From contig NZ_CAKMTD010000001.1 of the NCBI RefSeq assembly GCF_928391935.1, positions 62,001 to 126,000 on the forward strand: DNA of 64,000 nucleotides. The letters are read 5' to 3'. The notes beneath the pieces are model-generated. The model saw only the letters and a list, made by a program, of their open reading frames with translations, had not been told where the DNA came from and made no database searches. The position numbers and the translations under genes were made by a program. This DNA is from Rothia nasimurium. GTDB taxonomy: Bacteria > Actinomycetota > Actinomycetes > Actinomycetales > Micrococcaceae. Shown here one piece after another: positions 28,077 to 37,637 of this stretch (positions are counted from its first letter, which is position 1; the number at the start of each line of letters is the position of its first letter).

Positions 28077-28628
28077 TTAAGAATCTTCTACTGTGGGTTG
28101 GTTCAAAGCTCTATCGCGGTAGCCTCTCATGACTGCTGCCAGGTCTTCTATGTTCATCCCATCGGGTAGCTTCATAGCCATCGTTGAGATAGTGATGGTT
28201 GAGTTTGCTGCGCCTTCGTGGGTCACTCGGGTTAACGCGCAAATACCGGTTAAGGTCCAGTTATAAGCGTGGGTATCGGCGATGACAGCCCTGATTTCCT
28301 TACCCTGCTGATCGGCGGTGATGTCTCCGATGACGCTCCACGGAATCAGGTGGTTGCCGTGGTCAAGAACCGTTGAGTGGTTGTAGAAACCCTCGGGCGT
28401 GAGAATCAGGGCGTACCTGCGGCGGTAGTAGTAGATAAAGGTGAAGATGCCGGCGACAATGCACCCCACGCCGGATGCCAGGACGCGGTGGTACCTCCAG
28501 TCCGGTGGGTTATGGATAAACCACAGACCCACAGCTATCCAGCCCGTGCCAATCAGGAAGCTCATGCCGAGTTTCTTGGGGATGCGGAGGGTTTCTTCCG
28601 TGTTCAGTAAATCGACATTTTTGGACAT
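28077..28628 (-). CDS. Two-helix membrane protein with PH-like domain (STM3941 type)
   Basis: A 183-aa protein. Two hydrophobic helices (about 22-40 and 47-67) are followed by ALILTPEGFYNHSTVLDHGNHLIPWSVIGDI, the pattern of STM3941-like bacterial proteins (two TM segments, then a PH-like beta domain with an IPW turn). The end, KLPDGMNIEDLAAVMRGYRDRA, is helical. The next gene upstream has the same layout. Function unknown. Confidence 0.6.
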   Translation of the reverse strand: MSKNVDLLNTEETLRIPKKLGMSFLIGTGWIAVGLWFIHNPPDWRYHRVLASGVGCIVAGIFTFIYYYRRRYALILTPEGFYNHSTVLDHGNHLIPWSVIGDITADQQGKEIRAVIADTHAYNWTLTGICALTRVTHEGAANSTITISTMAMKLPDGMNIEDLAAVMRGYRDRALNQPTVEDS

Positions 28629-28655
28629 GTTCGGTTTAGAGGTTCTATTGCAGAC

Positions 28656-29150
28656 CTATCGGCTGGTATTTATGACTGCAACTTTGGCTTCACCATGCGC
28701 GGAATCCCGACGGTCCTCGATAGCTTGTATGAGATCGCGCTTTTTCATTCCAGAAGGTAGCGTGAGGTGCTGGGTCATAATGGCCTGGTTCCGCGGGGTT
28801 ATGTGACGTTCTGAACCTGCATGGGAGCTGGGGTAAATCTTGATTCCGCCTAGCTCATTGGAGACTCCACCAACAGCTTCCCAGGGAATGAGAGTTGATG
28901 ACCTTGCTGAGATAGTCGTTCTATTCAGAATTCCTTCTGCTGTGATGGCGAGGGCCTTACGACCCGTGGCTAGGTAGATTGCTAGTCCAATAGCAGCGGT
29001 GGCAAAGAAGAGAGCGCCTACCCATAGCAGCACTCCAAAGAACCCCGAGCGCTCCATCGCAGATGAAGCAGAAAGAAGCGCAATGACTAGGCAGAGCACC
29101 GCATTCAGGCCAACCTTGGCTGGACTTTTCTTGGCGTAAATGTCCTTCAT
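28656..29150 (-). CDS. Two-helix membrane protein with PH-like domain, paralogue of the next gene
   Basis: A 164-aa protein. Two hydrophobic segments (about 12-31 and 36-60) precede ALAITAEGILNRTTISARSSTLIPWEAVGGV, which aligns with the IPW region of the 28077-28628 protein. The end, LPSGMKKRDLIQAIEDRRDSA, matches the partner's LPDGMNIEDLAAVM. The start is ATG 29150 with GGAGGAACC before it. The two genes are 27 bp apart on the same strand and are probably cotranscribed. Function unknown. Confidence 0.6.
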   Translation of the reverse strand: MKDIYAKKSPAKVGLNAVLCLVIALLSASSAMERSGFFGVLLWVGALFFATAAIGLAIYLATGRKALAITAEGILNRTTISARSSTLIPWEAVGGVSNELGGIKIYPSSHAGSERHITPRNQAIMTQHLTLPSGMKKRDLIQAIEDRRDSAHGEAKVAVINTSR

Positions 29151-29202
29151 GGTTCCTCCTCATTGAGAGCTACTTGCATCCACAATTTTACCAAGCAGAC
29201 TT

Positions 29203-30676
29203 ATTTATCTCAAAGCAAGCAGGAACGAAGCCGAGTGGCTAATTGCTACTACAGACGAAGAGCAGATTATTGCTGAGAAGGTACGTTTCAAGAACACTCC
29301 CGAGTATATGGACAGATGCTGGGAGCAGGCCGCCTCGTTAACGCATTGTATTGTGATGACCGCTTTCCAGGTTACGTGATACTTCAAGCTGTATGCACCG
29401 TAGGGCGAACCTGACAACTTTGAAGTAGAACGATTTGGCTCTGAGACCGATTAAGGTATTGCCGAGGCGCATGAGCTGGGTTGGCGTTGGGATTCTATAA
29501 AGAAATACGGTCTGACGTCTTCTCACTCTTCTTCCCTTATGCTGGCAGCGACTCAGTCTTCTAACTGGGTGTATAGCGCGAAGAACTATCCTGGTTTGTT
29601 CCTGTCTGAGCATTTTAGGTGCCATACAGACATTATCGAGTACTGCAATGATTTGCTCTATGACGGCTTGCTTGTTCCTTCGCGTCCCCTCAAGGGCTAC
29701 AAGTTTGAGGGCAAAACGCCCGGAGCTTTCCTTTTCCAGTTAGTTGAGAATTCTCAGGATCGCCGGAACGGTTCTAGCCGGGTAAACAGCCAGGAAGCTG
29801 AGGCAATTACTAACTGGATTATCGGCAATTTTGAGTACTTCCATGCCATCTACAACCCCGATGCTGATGCTGCAAAAGATAAATCTCTGTTTGCTGTGGT
29901 GACCCCGTTTGCCGCTCAGGCACGGGAAGTACGGAAGACCTTAAGGATGAAGAGTGAGGACCTAGCCAGCAAGGTAACCATCGGCACCGCCCACACTTTG
30001 CAGGGTGCTGAGCGTCAGGTTGTGTTGTTCTCGCCTGTTTACGGTGATAATTCTGATAAGGCTTCTTTCGTGGACGGCACTCTTGAGCTGATGAATGTTG
30101 CTGTTTCCTGTGCTAAGGATTTGTTTATTGTCTTCTGTGGTCAGCGACGCTGGGAGGATACCGGCCCTGTCTTTGGGCTAGTGCGCCAGCGCGCGGTTAT
30201 TGGCTCGCACTGGTTTGGCTACGGTCGTTCACAGGGTTTGGCATTTGAAGCACCTGTCAGCCTGCGGAGGAGAGGACGCCGCAACCCACACCCTTGCACC
30301 TGCGCCTGTACCTGCACCCACGCCGGTGCAGCAAGCACCATGGGCCCGGCAGGCTGAACCCCCAATGAGAGTTTCGCAACCAGCACCTTCTCACCCACTT
30401 GCACCCGAGCCGAAGATGGTTGACCGGTATGAGCCAGATTATCTGATTGCTTCTGAGCTCATTGACATATGGAAAGAAAACGGTGTTTTGCCTAAGGACT
30501 CGAAAGTGAAAGCCCAGCAGTTCAACGCTACAATGGATGCGGCTGGTTTGCTGATCAAGGTAGATGGTACCTGGTGCCCAACTGCTGAGGGTATTGCTAT
30601 TGGTATTGCCAAATATCAGGGCGGTTCAGGAGACGGTTCCTATACCAGCCCAATTTACTCCCTACAGACCCGATAA
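29203..30676 (+). pseudogene. Decayed superfamily-1 (UvrD/DNA2-like) helicase, C-terminal part
   Basis: One frame reads from 29203 through in-frame stops TGA 29377, TAG 29401 and TAA 29452 and then stays open to 30357. The last part has LSEHFRCHTDIIEYCNDLLYDG, TIGTAHTLQGAERQVVLFSPVYG and ELMNVAVSCAKDLFIVFC, motifs IV-VI of an SF1 helicase. Near 30265 coding shifts to the +1 frame and continues as a Pro/Ala linker plus a small domain (MVDRYEPDYLIASELIDIW, LLIKVDGTWCPTAEG) to 30676. The N-terminal ATPase motifs are missing. Inactive by inspection. Confidence 0.65.
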
Positions 30677-31051
30677 ACTCTATCGCAAATGATTCGGACA
30701 AAAACGATTAGTTATCTGGATAGATGGTTCTTTTTCTAGTTACACCGCTCGTAATGAGTATTACCAGTGCAAAAGGGGGGTGATTTAGGCGTTTTGAAAA
30801 TACTCATATGAAAAATATGTGCATGAGAATTCAATGAACATACCTGCCATATTTATTACCAAATTTAAATGAATAAAAATACCAAATATTTATAAAGTTT
30901 TCAAATAACTATCGATGAGGCTTATTTATTTGGGTCGGCTAAGCAGGCTCATATTGAAGCCGCTAGCCCGGTGACTGGCGTGAATCGTCTAGTAGGCGGA
31001 GCGAATCAGCTAGAGAGACAACCATGAGAATAACACTGCGTAACCCATATA
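30677..31051. other. AT-rich spacer with a possible gene scrap
   Basis: These 375 bases have no complete gene. The first 230 are strongly AT-rich, unlike the surroundings. From about 30916 a short frame (EAYLFGSAKQAHIEAASPVTG, then VNRLVGGANQLERQP) runs to a stop at 31024 in normal-GC sequence. It could be the end of a lost gene. I cannot identify it. Confidence 0.35.
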
Positions 31052-33172
31052 TTAATTAGCCTCTATTTTTTTCAAGGTTTTCTGCAGATTTTCATCCCTT
31101 AGACTTGAGGTATGAACTATTAGTTTCTTGGGCTCAAGGTTACTGAATCTATAAGCAAGTGAAAATAATTCTTTCCCGCGCCTGTAGGATTCAGGGTCCG
31201 ATTCAAATAATTTCTCCGCTTTTTCTTTATTTACTTTTCGATCTTGCATAATTTTATTAATCATATCTTTTTTAAACTTACGCTCACCAGTCATTTGATT
31301 AATTTCCTGCAGGTATTTTTCTTCGTCAAAATCTTTAATCACATTTTTCAGGTGCTCTGGAGTCGAAAAGTAACATTCTAAGTCTGGATATTTAGTAACA
31401 AAAGAGTATGCATGAGATTCATTGCACATCGTAATAAACTTATTGACTCCATCCTGATCTAGAAAATCCCTATCACGATGTATCAATACTTTAACTTGCG
31501 GTGATAGTGTAGATATAATTTCTGACATAGCGGAGGCAATTTCTTTATTACTAGCTCCCCTATATGATAAAATCTCATATTTCAAATCTTTATTGTGTAG
31601 ATTATATTCAATGAGTGTTCTGATAAAATCACGATTTTTTGTAGGCTTGTAACGACCAGCATGACTTAACGAGGTATCCTCTGTCAGCAAAATGAAATCT
31701 AAATCAGAACTCGAAATTTTATTATAGGCGTCCAGAGCCCCCAAATTCATTAGGACCCTAAACCTGTTATAGTCTTCTACAATTCTCACATCATTATTCA
31801 TACTCGAATCAGTTATAAAGATTTTACCTCCAATGTTTTCGATTGCATCTAGAATATAGATGGAATGTGTTGAAATAACTAATTGGAAGCTTCGATCTTC
31901 TGCTAATTCAGCCAAAACTTCAATTAGCTTTTTTTGAAGATTAGGATGTAGATGCGAGTCTGGTTCATCAAGTATTAAAATACGAGGTTTATATACAAAA
32001 ATATATATTAAAATTTGTAGAATTTGCAAAAACCCTGTGCCAGCCGAATGGAGCGGAATCTTCAAATTTTTTTCGCCATTTCGGTCAGGATATTCGATAT
32101 TGGTTTTAATTAAATAACCTTTTTGGGTTTTCTTTAAAGAAACATCTATAAAATATTCTGTTCCATAGATCTGACCCAAATAATCAAGCAGTATCAGCCA
32201 TTCATCTTCTAGCTGCTTAGCCATGTATAAAATATTAGAAAATACAAGGTTTGAATTTCCTTTGGCTGCTATTTCATCAACTTCTGGCTTAACTAAAAGG
32301 TACTCTTCATCAGAAATTCCAGAAAGACCTGTAACAAAAACAGTAGAAAGATCTCTCTCTGAAAATTTATGCTCTATCAGTGGTATACTTTCAGTATCAA
32401 TTCGAGTGTCTATACAATCATCAAAATAGGAACAGTCAAACTGAATTTTATCGCCGGATGAATAAAGAATAGAAAATCTGGATGGAACAGGACTTTCTGG
32501 GTCTCCTAGTTGATTATACCTTTTTGTTGCTATCCCTGAGATACTACCCGGAGGGAAGTAGTTCAAATTATTTCGGTTCAATTTCATTTCAGTCTCCGCA
32601 CCAAAATTGTCTATGGTGTTTAAGACTGTGTTAGAGAAGTGAATCGCTTGCAATATACTAGATTTACCCGAATTATTAGGACCTACTAAACAGTTTAATC
32701 TATCAAGTTCAAGGCTGGCATGGTGAATTTTTTTGAATTTTTCAATTGTAATTTCTTTAACAAAATCAAGGGAATGAATTGAAGAATCTTTTAGTTCTAG
32801 TTCACCCTCACTCAGCTCAGACCTTTCTTCCTCCTCAATTTCACTTCCCCTGCCATCAAATTTTCTAATATTTTTTTTGACAAAATTTTTTAAATCTTCA
32901 AACCCTAAGCTTGTTCCACTAAACTTATTTCTATTGCTGGCTTCTACTTCAATCCAAAGACGTATGCATTCAATTAAGTCGTTTTCAGAGATACTAAAAT
33001 CTCGAAGTTCCTTTAAATTCCCGATATTCTTACCATTATCGGCGGGCAAACCGTATTTATTAAGTTCACTCGATATTGAATAAATTTCATATTCTTTATT
33101 GATACCCGTAATTGGTATTCCAAGAACATGATACAAGTAGATTTTGCGTGCTGGAGAATAATATTTTTTCAT
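31052..33172 (-). CDS. OLD-like AAA ATPase with TOPRIM-type C-terminal domain (candidate defence gene)
   Basis: A 706-aa protein. Residues 1-135 are an unrecognised N-terminal region ending in an acidic linker. The ABC-type ATPase follows, with ITIEKFKKIHHASL, Walker A GPNNSGKSS at 164-172, signature-like SAGTGFLQ at 376-383, Walker B ILILDEPDSHLHP at 398-410 and switch STHS at 434-437. The C-terminus has LLTEDTSL (E498) and LIHRDRDFLD (D567, D569), the acidic pattern of a TOPRIM nuclease. OLD-family ATPase-nucleases are known phage-defence proteins. Base composition is much more AT-rich than the neighbours, which suggests transfer. No partner gene (for example a GajB-type helicase) is intact nearby. 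Confidence 0.75.
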   Translation of the reverse strand: MKKYYSPARKIYLYHVLGIPITGINKEYEIYSISSELNKYGLPADNGKNIGNLKELRDFSISENDLIECIRLWIEVEASNRNKFSGTSLGFEDLKNFVKKNIRKFDGRGSEIEEEERSELSEGELELKDSSIHSLDFVKEITIEKFKKIHHASLELDRLNCLVGPNNSGKSSILQAIHFSNTVLNTIDNFGAETEMKLNRNNLNYFPPGSISGIATKRYNQLGDPESPVPSRFSILYSSGDKIQFDCSYFDDCIDTRIDTESIPLIEHKFSERDLSTVFVTGLSGISDEEYLLVKPEVDEIAAKGNSNLVFSNILYMAKQLEDEWLILLDYLGQIYGTEYFIDVSLKKTQKGYLIKTNIEYPDRNGEKNLKIPLHSAGTGFLQILQILIYIFVYKPRILILDEPDSHLHPNLQKKLIEVLAELAEDRSFQLVISTHSIYILDAIENIGGKIFITDSSMNNDVRIVEDYNRFRVLMNLGALDAYNKISSSDLDFILLTEDTSLSHAGRYKPTKNRDFIRTLIEYNLHNKDLKYEILSYRGASNKEIASAMSEIISTLSPQVKVLIHRDRDFLDQDGVNKFITMCNESHAYSFVTKYPDLECYFSTPEHLKNVIKDFDEEKYLQEINQMTGERKFKKDMINKIMQDRKVNKEKAEKLFESDPESYRRGKELFSLAYRFSNLEPKKLIVHTSSLRDENLQKTLKKIEAN

Positions 33173-33219
33173 AAAACTATACAGTAAATTAATTATACTT
33201 CAGAAATATTGCACATAAA

Positions 33220-35229
33220 TTAAATGTTATTTTCTTTAGGGTCTTCATTCACCCGCTCTTCAATATGCTTCACGATTCGCTCCACGGCCTCGTCCACGGG
33301 CACGCCGTTTTCCTGGGAGCCGTCGCGGAAACGGAAGGAGACCGCGCCATTCTCGGCGTCCTCGCCACCGGCAATCAAGATGAAGGGCACCTTCTCCTTT
33401 GACGCGGTACGGATTTTCTTGGGGAAGCGGTCGGTACCGTAATCCACCTCGACGCGCACGCCGCGGGCCTTGAGCTTGGCAGCAACCTCACCCATGTAAT
33501 CATTGAAAGCCTCAGCAACGGGCACACCAATCACCTGAACAGGAGCCAGCCAGGCGGGGAAAGCACCGGCATAGTGCTCGATCAGCACGCCCATGAAACG
33601 CTCAAAGGAACCGAACTTGGCCGAGTGAATCATGACCGGCTCCTGGCGGGTGCCGTCAGATGCCTGATACTCCAAGCCGAAGCGGGCAGGCTGGTTGAAG
33701 TCATACTGCACGGTCGACATCTGCCAGGTGCGGCCAATTGCGTCCTTAGCCTGAACAGAAATCTTGGGGCCGTAGAAGGCAGCGCCACCCGGGTCAGCCA
33801 CCAGTTCAAGACCGGTCTCAGCGGCAACCTTTTCCAGCACAGCGGTTGCTTCTTCCCACTGCTCGTCCGTACCGATGAACTTGTCCTTCTTATCGCCCTC
33901 GGTATCGCGGGTGGAGAGTTCCAGGTAGAAGTCGGTCATGCCAAAGTCCTCCAGCAGGGACAGCATGAACTTGAGCAGGTGGGCAACCTCAGCAGGTGCC
34001 TGCTCCTTGGTCACGTAGGAGTGGGAGTCGTCCTGGGTAATCATGCGAACGCGGGTCAGGCCGGAGAGCACGCCAGACTTCTCATCGCGGTAGACCGAAC
34101 CGAACTCAAAGAGTCGCAGGGGCAGTTCGCGGTAGGAGCGGCCACGGGAGCGGAAAATCTCGTTGTGCATGGGGCAGTTCATGGCCTTGAGGCGGTAGGC
34201 CTGGCCTTCGTCCTCCATAGCCGGGAACATGCCGTCCGCATAATAGGGCAGGTGGCCGGAGGTGTAGAAGAGATCTTCCTTAGAGATGTGGGGGGTCTTG
34301 ACGTACTCGAAGCCCTCTTCAATGTGGCGGGCGCGCACGTAGTCTTCCATGGCACGCAGAATGACGCCACCCTTGGGGTGAATCACGGGCAGGCCGGGGC
34401 CAACGGTCTTGGGGAAGGAGAAGAGGTCGAGCTCTTCGCCCAGACGGCGGTGGTCGCGGCGCTCAGCCTCAGCAATGCGCTCCTTGTAGGCAACCAGCTC
34501 TTCCTTAGAAGGCCAGGCGGTGCCGTAGATACGCTGAAGCATGGGGTTCTTCTCAGAACCGCGCCAGTAAGCGCCACCGGAACGCATCAGCGCATAACCG
34601 TTAGCAATCAGCTTGGTATTGGGCACGTGGGGGCCGCGGCAGAGGTCCTTCCAGACGGTCTCCCCCTTCTTGTCCACGTTGTCGTAGATGGTGATTTCAC
34701 CGGCGCCAACCTCAACGGAGGCCCCCTCGGCGGCGTCCGCACCGGAGCCTGGGCCCTGGGAGAGGGTCAACAGTTCCAGCTTGTAGGGCTCGTTTGCCAT
34801 CTCAGCCTCAGCCTCAGCCTGGGTGACCACACGGCGGCGGAAGGTCTGACCGCTCTTGATAATCTTCACCATGTCCTTCTCAATCTTCTTGAGATCCTCA
34901 GGGGTGAAGGGCTCTTCAACATCGAAGTCGAAGTAGAAACCGTCGGTGATGTAGGGGCCGATGCCGAGCTTAGCGTCCTTGCGGTAGTTCTGCACAGCCT
35001 GGGCCATGACGTGGGCGGCCGAGTGACGCAGGACGTTCAGGCCGTCTTCTTCGTGGACAGAAACGGGCTCAACGGCGTCGCCGTCAGTCAGTTCGGTGGA
35101 GAGGTCAACCAGGGTGCCGTTGATACGGGCAACGACGATCTCAGGGTTCTCTGCGAACAGGTCGGCTGCGGTGGCACCGGCCTCAACCTGCTGGGCGGCA
35201 CCTGCGACGGTAATGGAAAGAGCGGACAA
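33220..35229 (-). CDS. thrS: Threonyl-tRNA synthetase
   Basis: Class II synthetase of 669 aa with a full set of domains. They are an N-terminal TGS domain (1-60), an editing domain with HSAAH at 69-73, a catalytic core ([35 protein letters not shown]) with zinc-binding Cys/His residues, and a C-terminal anticodon domain ([18 protein letters not shown]). The start is TTG at 35229, supported by AGGAG seven bases upstream. It flanks the AT-rich island, and its GC content is that of the core genome. Confidence 0.96.
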   Translation of the reverse strand: MSALSITVAGAAQQVEAGATAADLFAENPEIVVARINGTLVDLSTELTDGDAVEPVSVHEEDGLNVLRHSAAHVMAQAVQNYRKDAKLGIGPYITDGFYFDFDVEEPFTPEDLKKIEKDMVKIIKSGQTFRRRVVTQAEAEAEMANEPYKLELLTLSQGPGSGADAAEGASVEVGAGEITIYDNVDKKGETVWKDLCRGPHVPNTKLIANGYALMRSGGAYWRGSEKNPMLQRIYGTAWPSKEELVAYKERIAEAERRDHRRLGEELDLFSFPKTVGPGLPVIHPKGGVILRAMEDYVRARHIEEGFEYVKTPHISKEDLFYTSGHLPYYADGMFPAMEDEGQAYRLKAMNCPMHNEIFRSRGRSYRELPLRLFEFGSVYRDEKSGVLSGLTRVRMITQDDSHSYVTKEQAPAEVAHLLKFMLSLLEDFGMTDFYLELSTRDTEGDKKDKFIGTDEQWEEATAVLEKVAAETGLELVADPGGAAFYGPKISVQAKDAIGRTWQMSTVQYDFNQPARFGLEYQASDGTRQEPVMIHSAKFGSFERFMGVLIEHYAGAFPAWLAPVQVIGVPVAEAFNDYMGEVAAKLKARGVRVEVDYGTDRFPKKIRTASKEKVPFILIAGGEDAENGAVSFRFRDGSQENGVPVDEAVERIVKHIEERVNEDPKENNI

Positions 35230-35344
35230 ATTTGTCTCCTAGGTTTGTGCCCACCCCTACAACGGGTGAGCTGTCGTTACATCTGCACGGTACGAGGGTA
35301 CAGAACAAACCTTATTTTACCGCCTGGCGGGCCGGGCCGCGTCC

Positions 35345-35941
35345 TTACCCACCTAGTGATTGGTTGAACTTTTTACCGGCCCGCAGGGAGGTCAGGGTCA
35401 GTAGGGCACAGGCCCCGAGGGGCAGGAGCGGGGCCACCGTGACGGCCAGGGGGCTACCCCAGCCAGCAAGGACGGACGACAACAAAACATCCATCACGGC
35501 CAAGCTCACAGCCAGGAGGCCAAAGCCGGGCATGGCAGCTACCGTTTGAGCGTAGAGTTTCCGGGCAGAATAGACGGACGCGGCCAACCCGGCCTGCTCT
35601 GCCAGGGCGGCTTCCCGGGGCTTCAGCCGAGCCGCGTGGGGCGAAAAGGCGTCGTGACGCGGGGCGGCAGCGTCCTGGGCTACCTGCTTCCCCAGATACC
35701 TGGCGCACCACCACACCCCAACAATCAGGGCAAGACAGATAGCTGGCACAGCAAAGACGGTCACTAAGGATTTGTCAGCCAGACTCAAGACCTGCCCCTG
35801 CAGGTCATAGTAGAGGGGCACAGATTCTGGCAGGGTCGGGTAGATCAAGGCCAGGTAGACTACCTGCCCCAGGGCCAGCCCCACAGCCACCACAAACCCA
35901 AGCCGGGGAACAGGTATCTGAGGGTAGCTCTTCTGTGTCAT
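35345..35941 (-). CDS. DUF1648 domain membrane protein
   Basis: A 198-aa membrane protein. The first helix (LGFVVAVGLALGQVVYLALIYP) leads into TLPESVPLYYDLQGQV, the DUF1648 signature (xLPxxVPxHxxxxG). A second helix (VFAVPAICLALIVGVWWCARYL) follows, and two more lie near the C-terminus (about 135-185). DUF1648 is found in SdpI-type immunity proteins and other membrane proteins. No specific function can be given. It is 114 bp upstream of thrS on the same strand. Confidence 0.7.
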   Translation of the reverse strand: MTQKSYPQIPVPRLGFVVAVGLALGQVVYLALIYPTLPESVPLYYDLQGQVLSLADKSLVTVFAVPAICLALIVGVWWCARYLGKQVAQDAAAPRHDAFSPHAARLKPREAALAEQAGLAASVYSARKLYAQTVAAMPGFGLLAVSLAVMDVLLSSVLAGWGSPLAVTVAPLLPLGACALLTLTSLRAGKKFNQSLGG

Positions 35942-36039
35942 GTCAGCTCCTTATGCCTCATTGCATGTATGGAAATCAGGGCCCAGCAAGGACGCACGAC
36001 CCTACCTACCTCGGGCATGGACGGACGCACGTGCTCACC

Positions 36040-36984
36040 TTAAGCGGAAGAACCCTGCTTTTTCTTGCCGGTAGCCTGGGCCAATTTTGCAGCAGCCAGG
36101 GAAGATTTAGCGCGAGATTTCTTGTAGGTAACCTCTAGGCCATCCACGGCTTTGAGGCGCTTACGCATGACCTTAATAGCCTCGGGGTTCTGGTCAATCA
36201 TCAGGAAGTTGCGGTCAAGTTGGGCGCAGGCGTGGCCGGTGGTGCCGGAGCCGCCGAAGAAGTCCAGCACCCAGTCGCCGGGCGCACTCGACGCCTGCAC
36301 AATGCGACGCAGAATACCCAGGGGCTTCTGCGTGGCATAGCCAGTTTTCTCCTTGCCGCTGGGCGAAACAATGGTGTGCCACCAGACGTCCGTCGGCAAC
36401 TTACCGATCTCAGCCTTCTCAGGGGTAACCAGCCCGGGCGCCATGTAGGGCTCGCGGTCAACCGCCTCAGAATTGAAGTAGTAGTTCTCGGGGTCTTTCA
36501 CATAGACCAGGATGTTATCGTGCTTGGCCGGCCACTTCTTCTTAGACTTAGCGCCATAATCGTAGGCCCAAATAATCTCGTTCAAGAAGGACTCGCGGCC
36601 AAACAGGGCGTCCAGCACCACCTTGGCGTAGTGGACCTCGCGGTAGTCCAGGTGCAGGTAGAGGGTTCCGGTGGGCTTGAGCAGGCGCCAGGCCTGCATG
36701 AGACGGGGTTCTAGAAACTCCCAGTAGTTCTCAAAGGAATCTGAATACCCGTAGATATCGCCCTTAATTGTCTCGTAGGTGTGCCCCTTGTAGCCGACCC
36801 GGCTACCGCCCTCGGTACGCACGGTCTTAATGCTCTGGCGCTTCTGGGTCTTCCCGGTGTTGAAGGGAGGGTCAATGTAAATCAGCTGGAAACTCTCGCT
36901 CGGCAGGTTTTTGAGCACGGCAAGATTATCGCCATGAATCACCATGCTGGAGCTGTCTGCTGACCACAAAGAACGTTTTGACAC
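36040..36984 (-). CDS. Beta-class DNA methyltransferase, solitary
   Basis: Site-specific adenine-N6/cytosine-N4 methyltransferase, about 314 aa from the chosen start. Motif IV (IYIDPPFNTG) precedes motif I (VLDFFGGSGTTGHAC), which defines the beta class. The region between carries the catalytic-domain body and a target-recognition part (SFLNEIIWAYDYGAKSKKKWPAKHDN, WWHTIVSPSGKEKTGYATQKP). GTG 36984 (VSKRSLWSADSS) is chosen because upstream codons enter repeat DNA. ATG 36945 is the other choice. No restriction endonuclease gene is adjacent, so it is an orphan enzyme. Recognition sequence unknown. Confidence 0.85.
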   Translation of the reverse strand: MSKRSLWSADSSSMVIHGDNLAVLKNLPSESFQLIYIDPPFNTGKTQKRQSIKTVRTEGGSRVGYKGHTYETIKGDIYGYSDSFENYWEFLEPRLMQAWRLLKPTGTLYLHLDYREVHYAKVVLDALFGRESFLNEIIWAYDYGAKSKKKWPAKHDNILVYVKDPENYYFNSEAVDREPYMAPGLVTPEKAEIGKLPTDVWWHTIVSPSGKEKTGYATQKPLGILRRIVQASSAPGDWVLDFFGGSGTTGHACAQLDRNFLMIDQNPEAIKVMRKRLKAVDGLEVTYKKSRAKSSLAAAKLAQATGKKKQGSSA

Positions 36985-37088
36985 AAGGTACAGAATACCG
37001 CACCTCCTCCCCCACCTGCCTACCTGACAGGTGAGGGTTAAACCACCCTCCCAGGCTACGGTGGTCAGGTGTGGGCTTACGGGTGTTC

Positions 37089-37637
37089 CCAGGAGTTGCC
37101 GCAGCTTCAAGCAGTGGTGCTGGGGCACTAGGAGGCAAGCTCTGCCAGTAAGGACGGCCCCGCCCCAAGACGTGGAGCAGAGAATCAGGTTCCCCAGGGG
37201 GCGAGACTGTGCCCCAGAGGTAGGCCTTTATGCTAAGCGGCAAGCTCTATCAGTAAGGATGACCCCGCCCCAGAAAACGAGCCAGGGCTCAAGATAGCGG
37301 AGCGGGTTCCTCGGAAAAAGAGCCCGGCGCCCCGGGTTCCTCCCATGAGTTGTCATAGCCCCAAACCGTGGGACTACGGCACTAGGAGGCAAGCTCTGCC
37401 AGTAAGGACGGCCCCGCCCCAGGACGTGGTGCAGAGAATCAGGTTCCCCAGGGGACGAGACTGAGCCCCAGAGGTAGGACTCTGCGCTAGACGACAAGCT
37501 CTGCCAGTGAGGACGGCCCCGCCCAAGGAAGGCGAGACAGGACTCAAGATTGCAGGGCGGGGCCCAAGGAAACAGAGCATGATCCTCGGCGGAAGAGCCC
37601 GGGCACCCCGGGCTTCACCTAGGAGCTACCACAACCC
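37089..37637. repeat. Tandem repeat, two units of about 254 bp plus partial ends
   Basis: Unit 1 (37126-37379) and unit 2 (37380 to about 37637) are about 80% alike by eye. A partial tail (37089-37125) precedes unit 1. Within each unit the element GCAAGCTCTGCCAGTAAGGA plus CCCCGCCC occurs twice, giving four copies at about 37135, 37240, 37388 and 37494. The tail of each unit resembles the 3' end of the secreted-protein gene at 37619, so the repeats seem to be duplications of that gene end and its terminator. Frames across the repeats are not credible genes. Confidence 0.75.
37596..37614 (-). terminator. Hairpin after the PKD-like secreted protein gene
   Basis: Perfect 8-bp GC stem (AGCCCGGG/CCCGGGCT) with loop CAC, five bases past the stop codon. 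The T-tract is weak (TCTT). A degenerate copy lies at the corresponding place in the preceding repeat unit. Confidence 0.6.

Noticed and set aside
33574-35367. Long plus-strand frame opposite thrS
   Set aside because: Antisense shadow of a clear thrS gene; long open frames opposite GC-rich genes are common.
36926-37580. Three overlapping minus-strand frames sharing YLWG-x-VS and RPYWQSLP-like words
   Set aside because: They follow the tandem DNA repeat. The similarity is explained by nucleotide duplication, there are no ribosome sites, and one frame overlaps the methyltransferase gene.
37126-37637. CRISPR-like array
   Set aside because: Only four short copies with spacing near 105 and 148 bp, no uniform repeat/spacer pattern, no cas genes.
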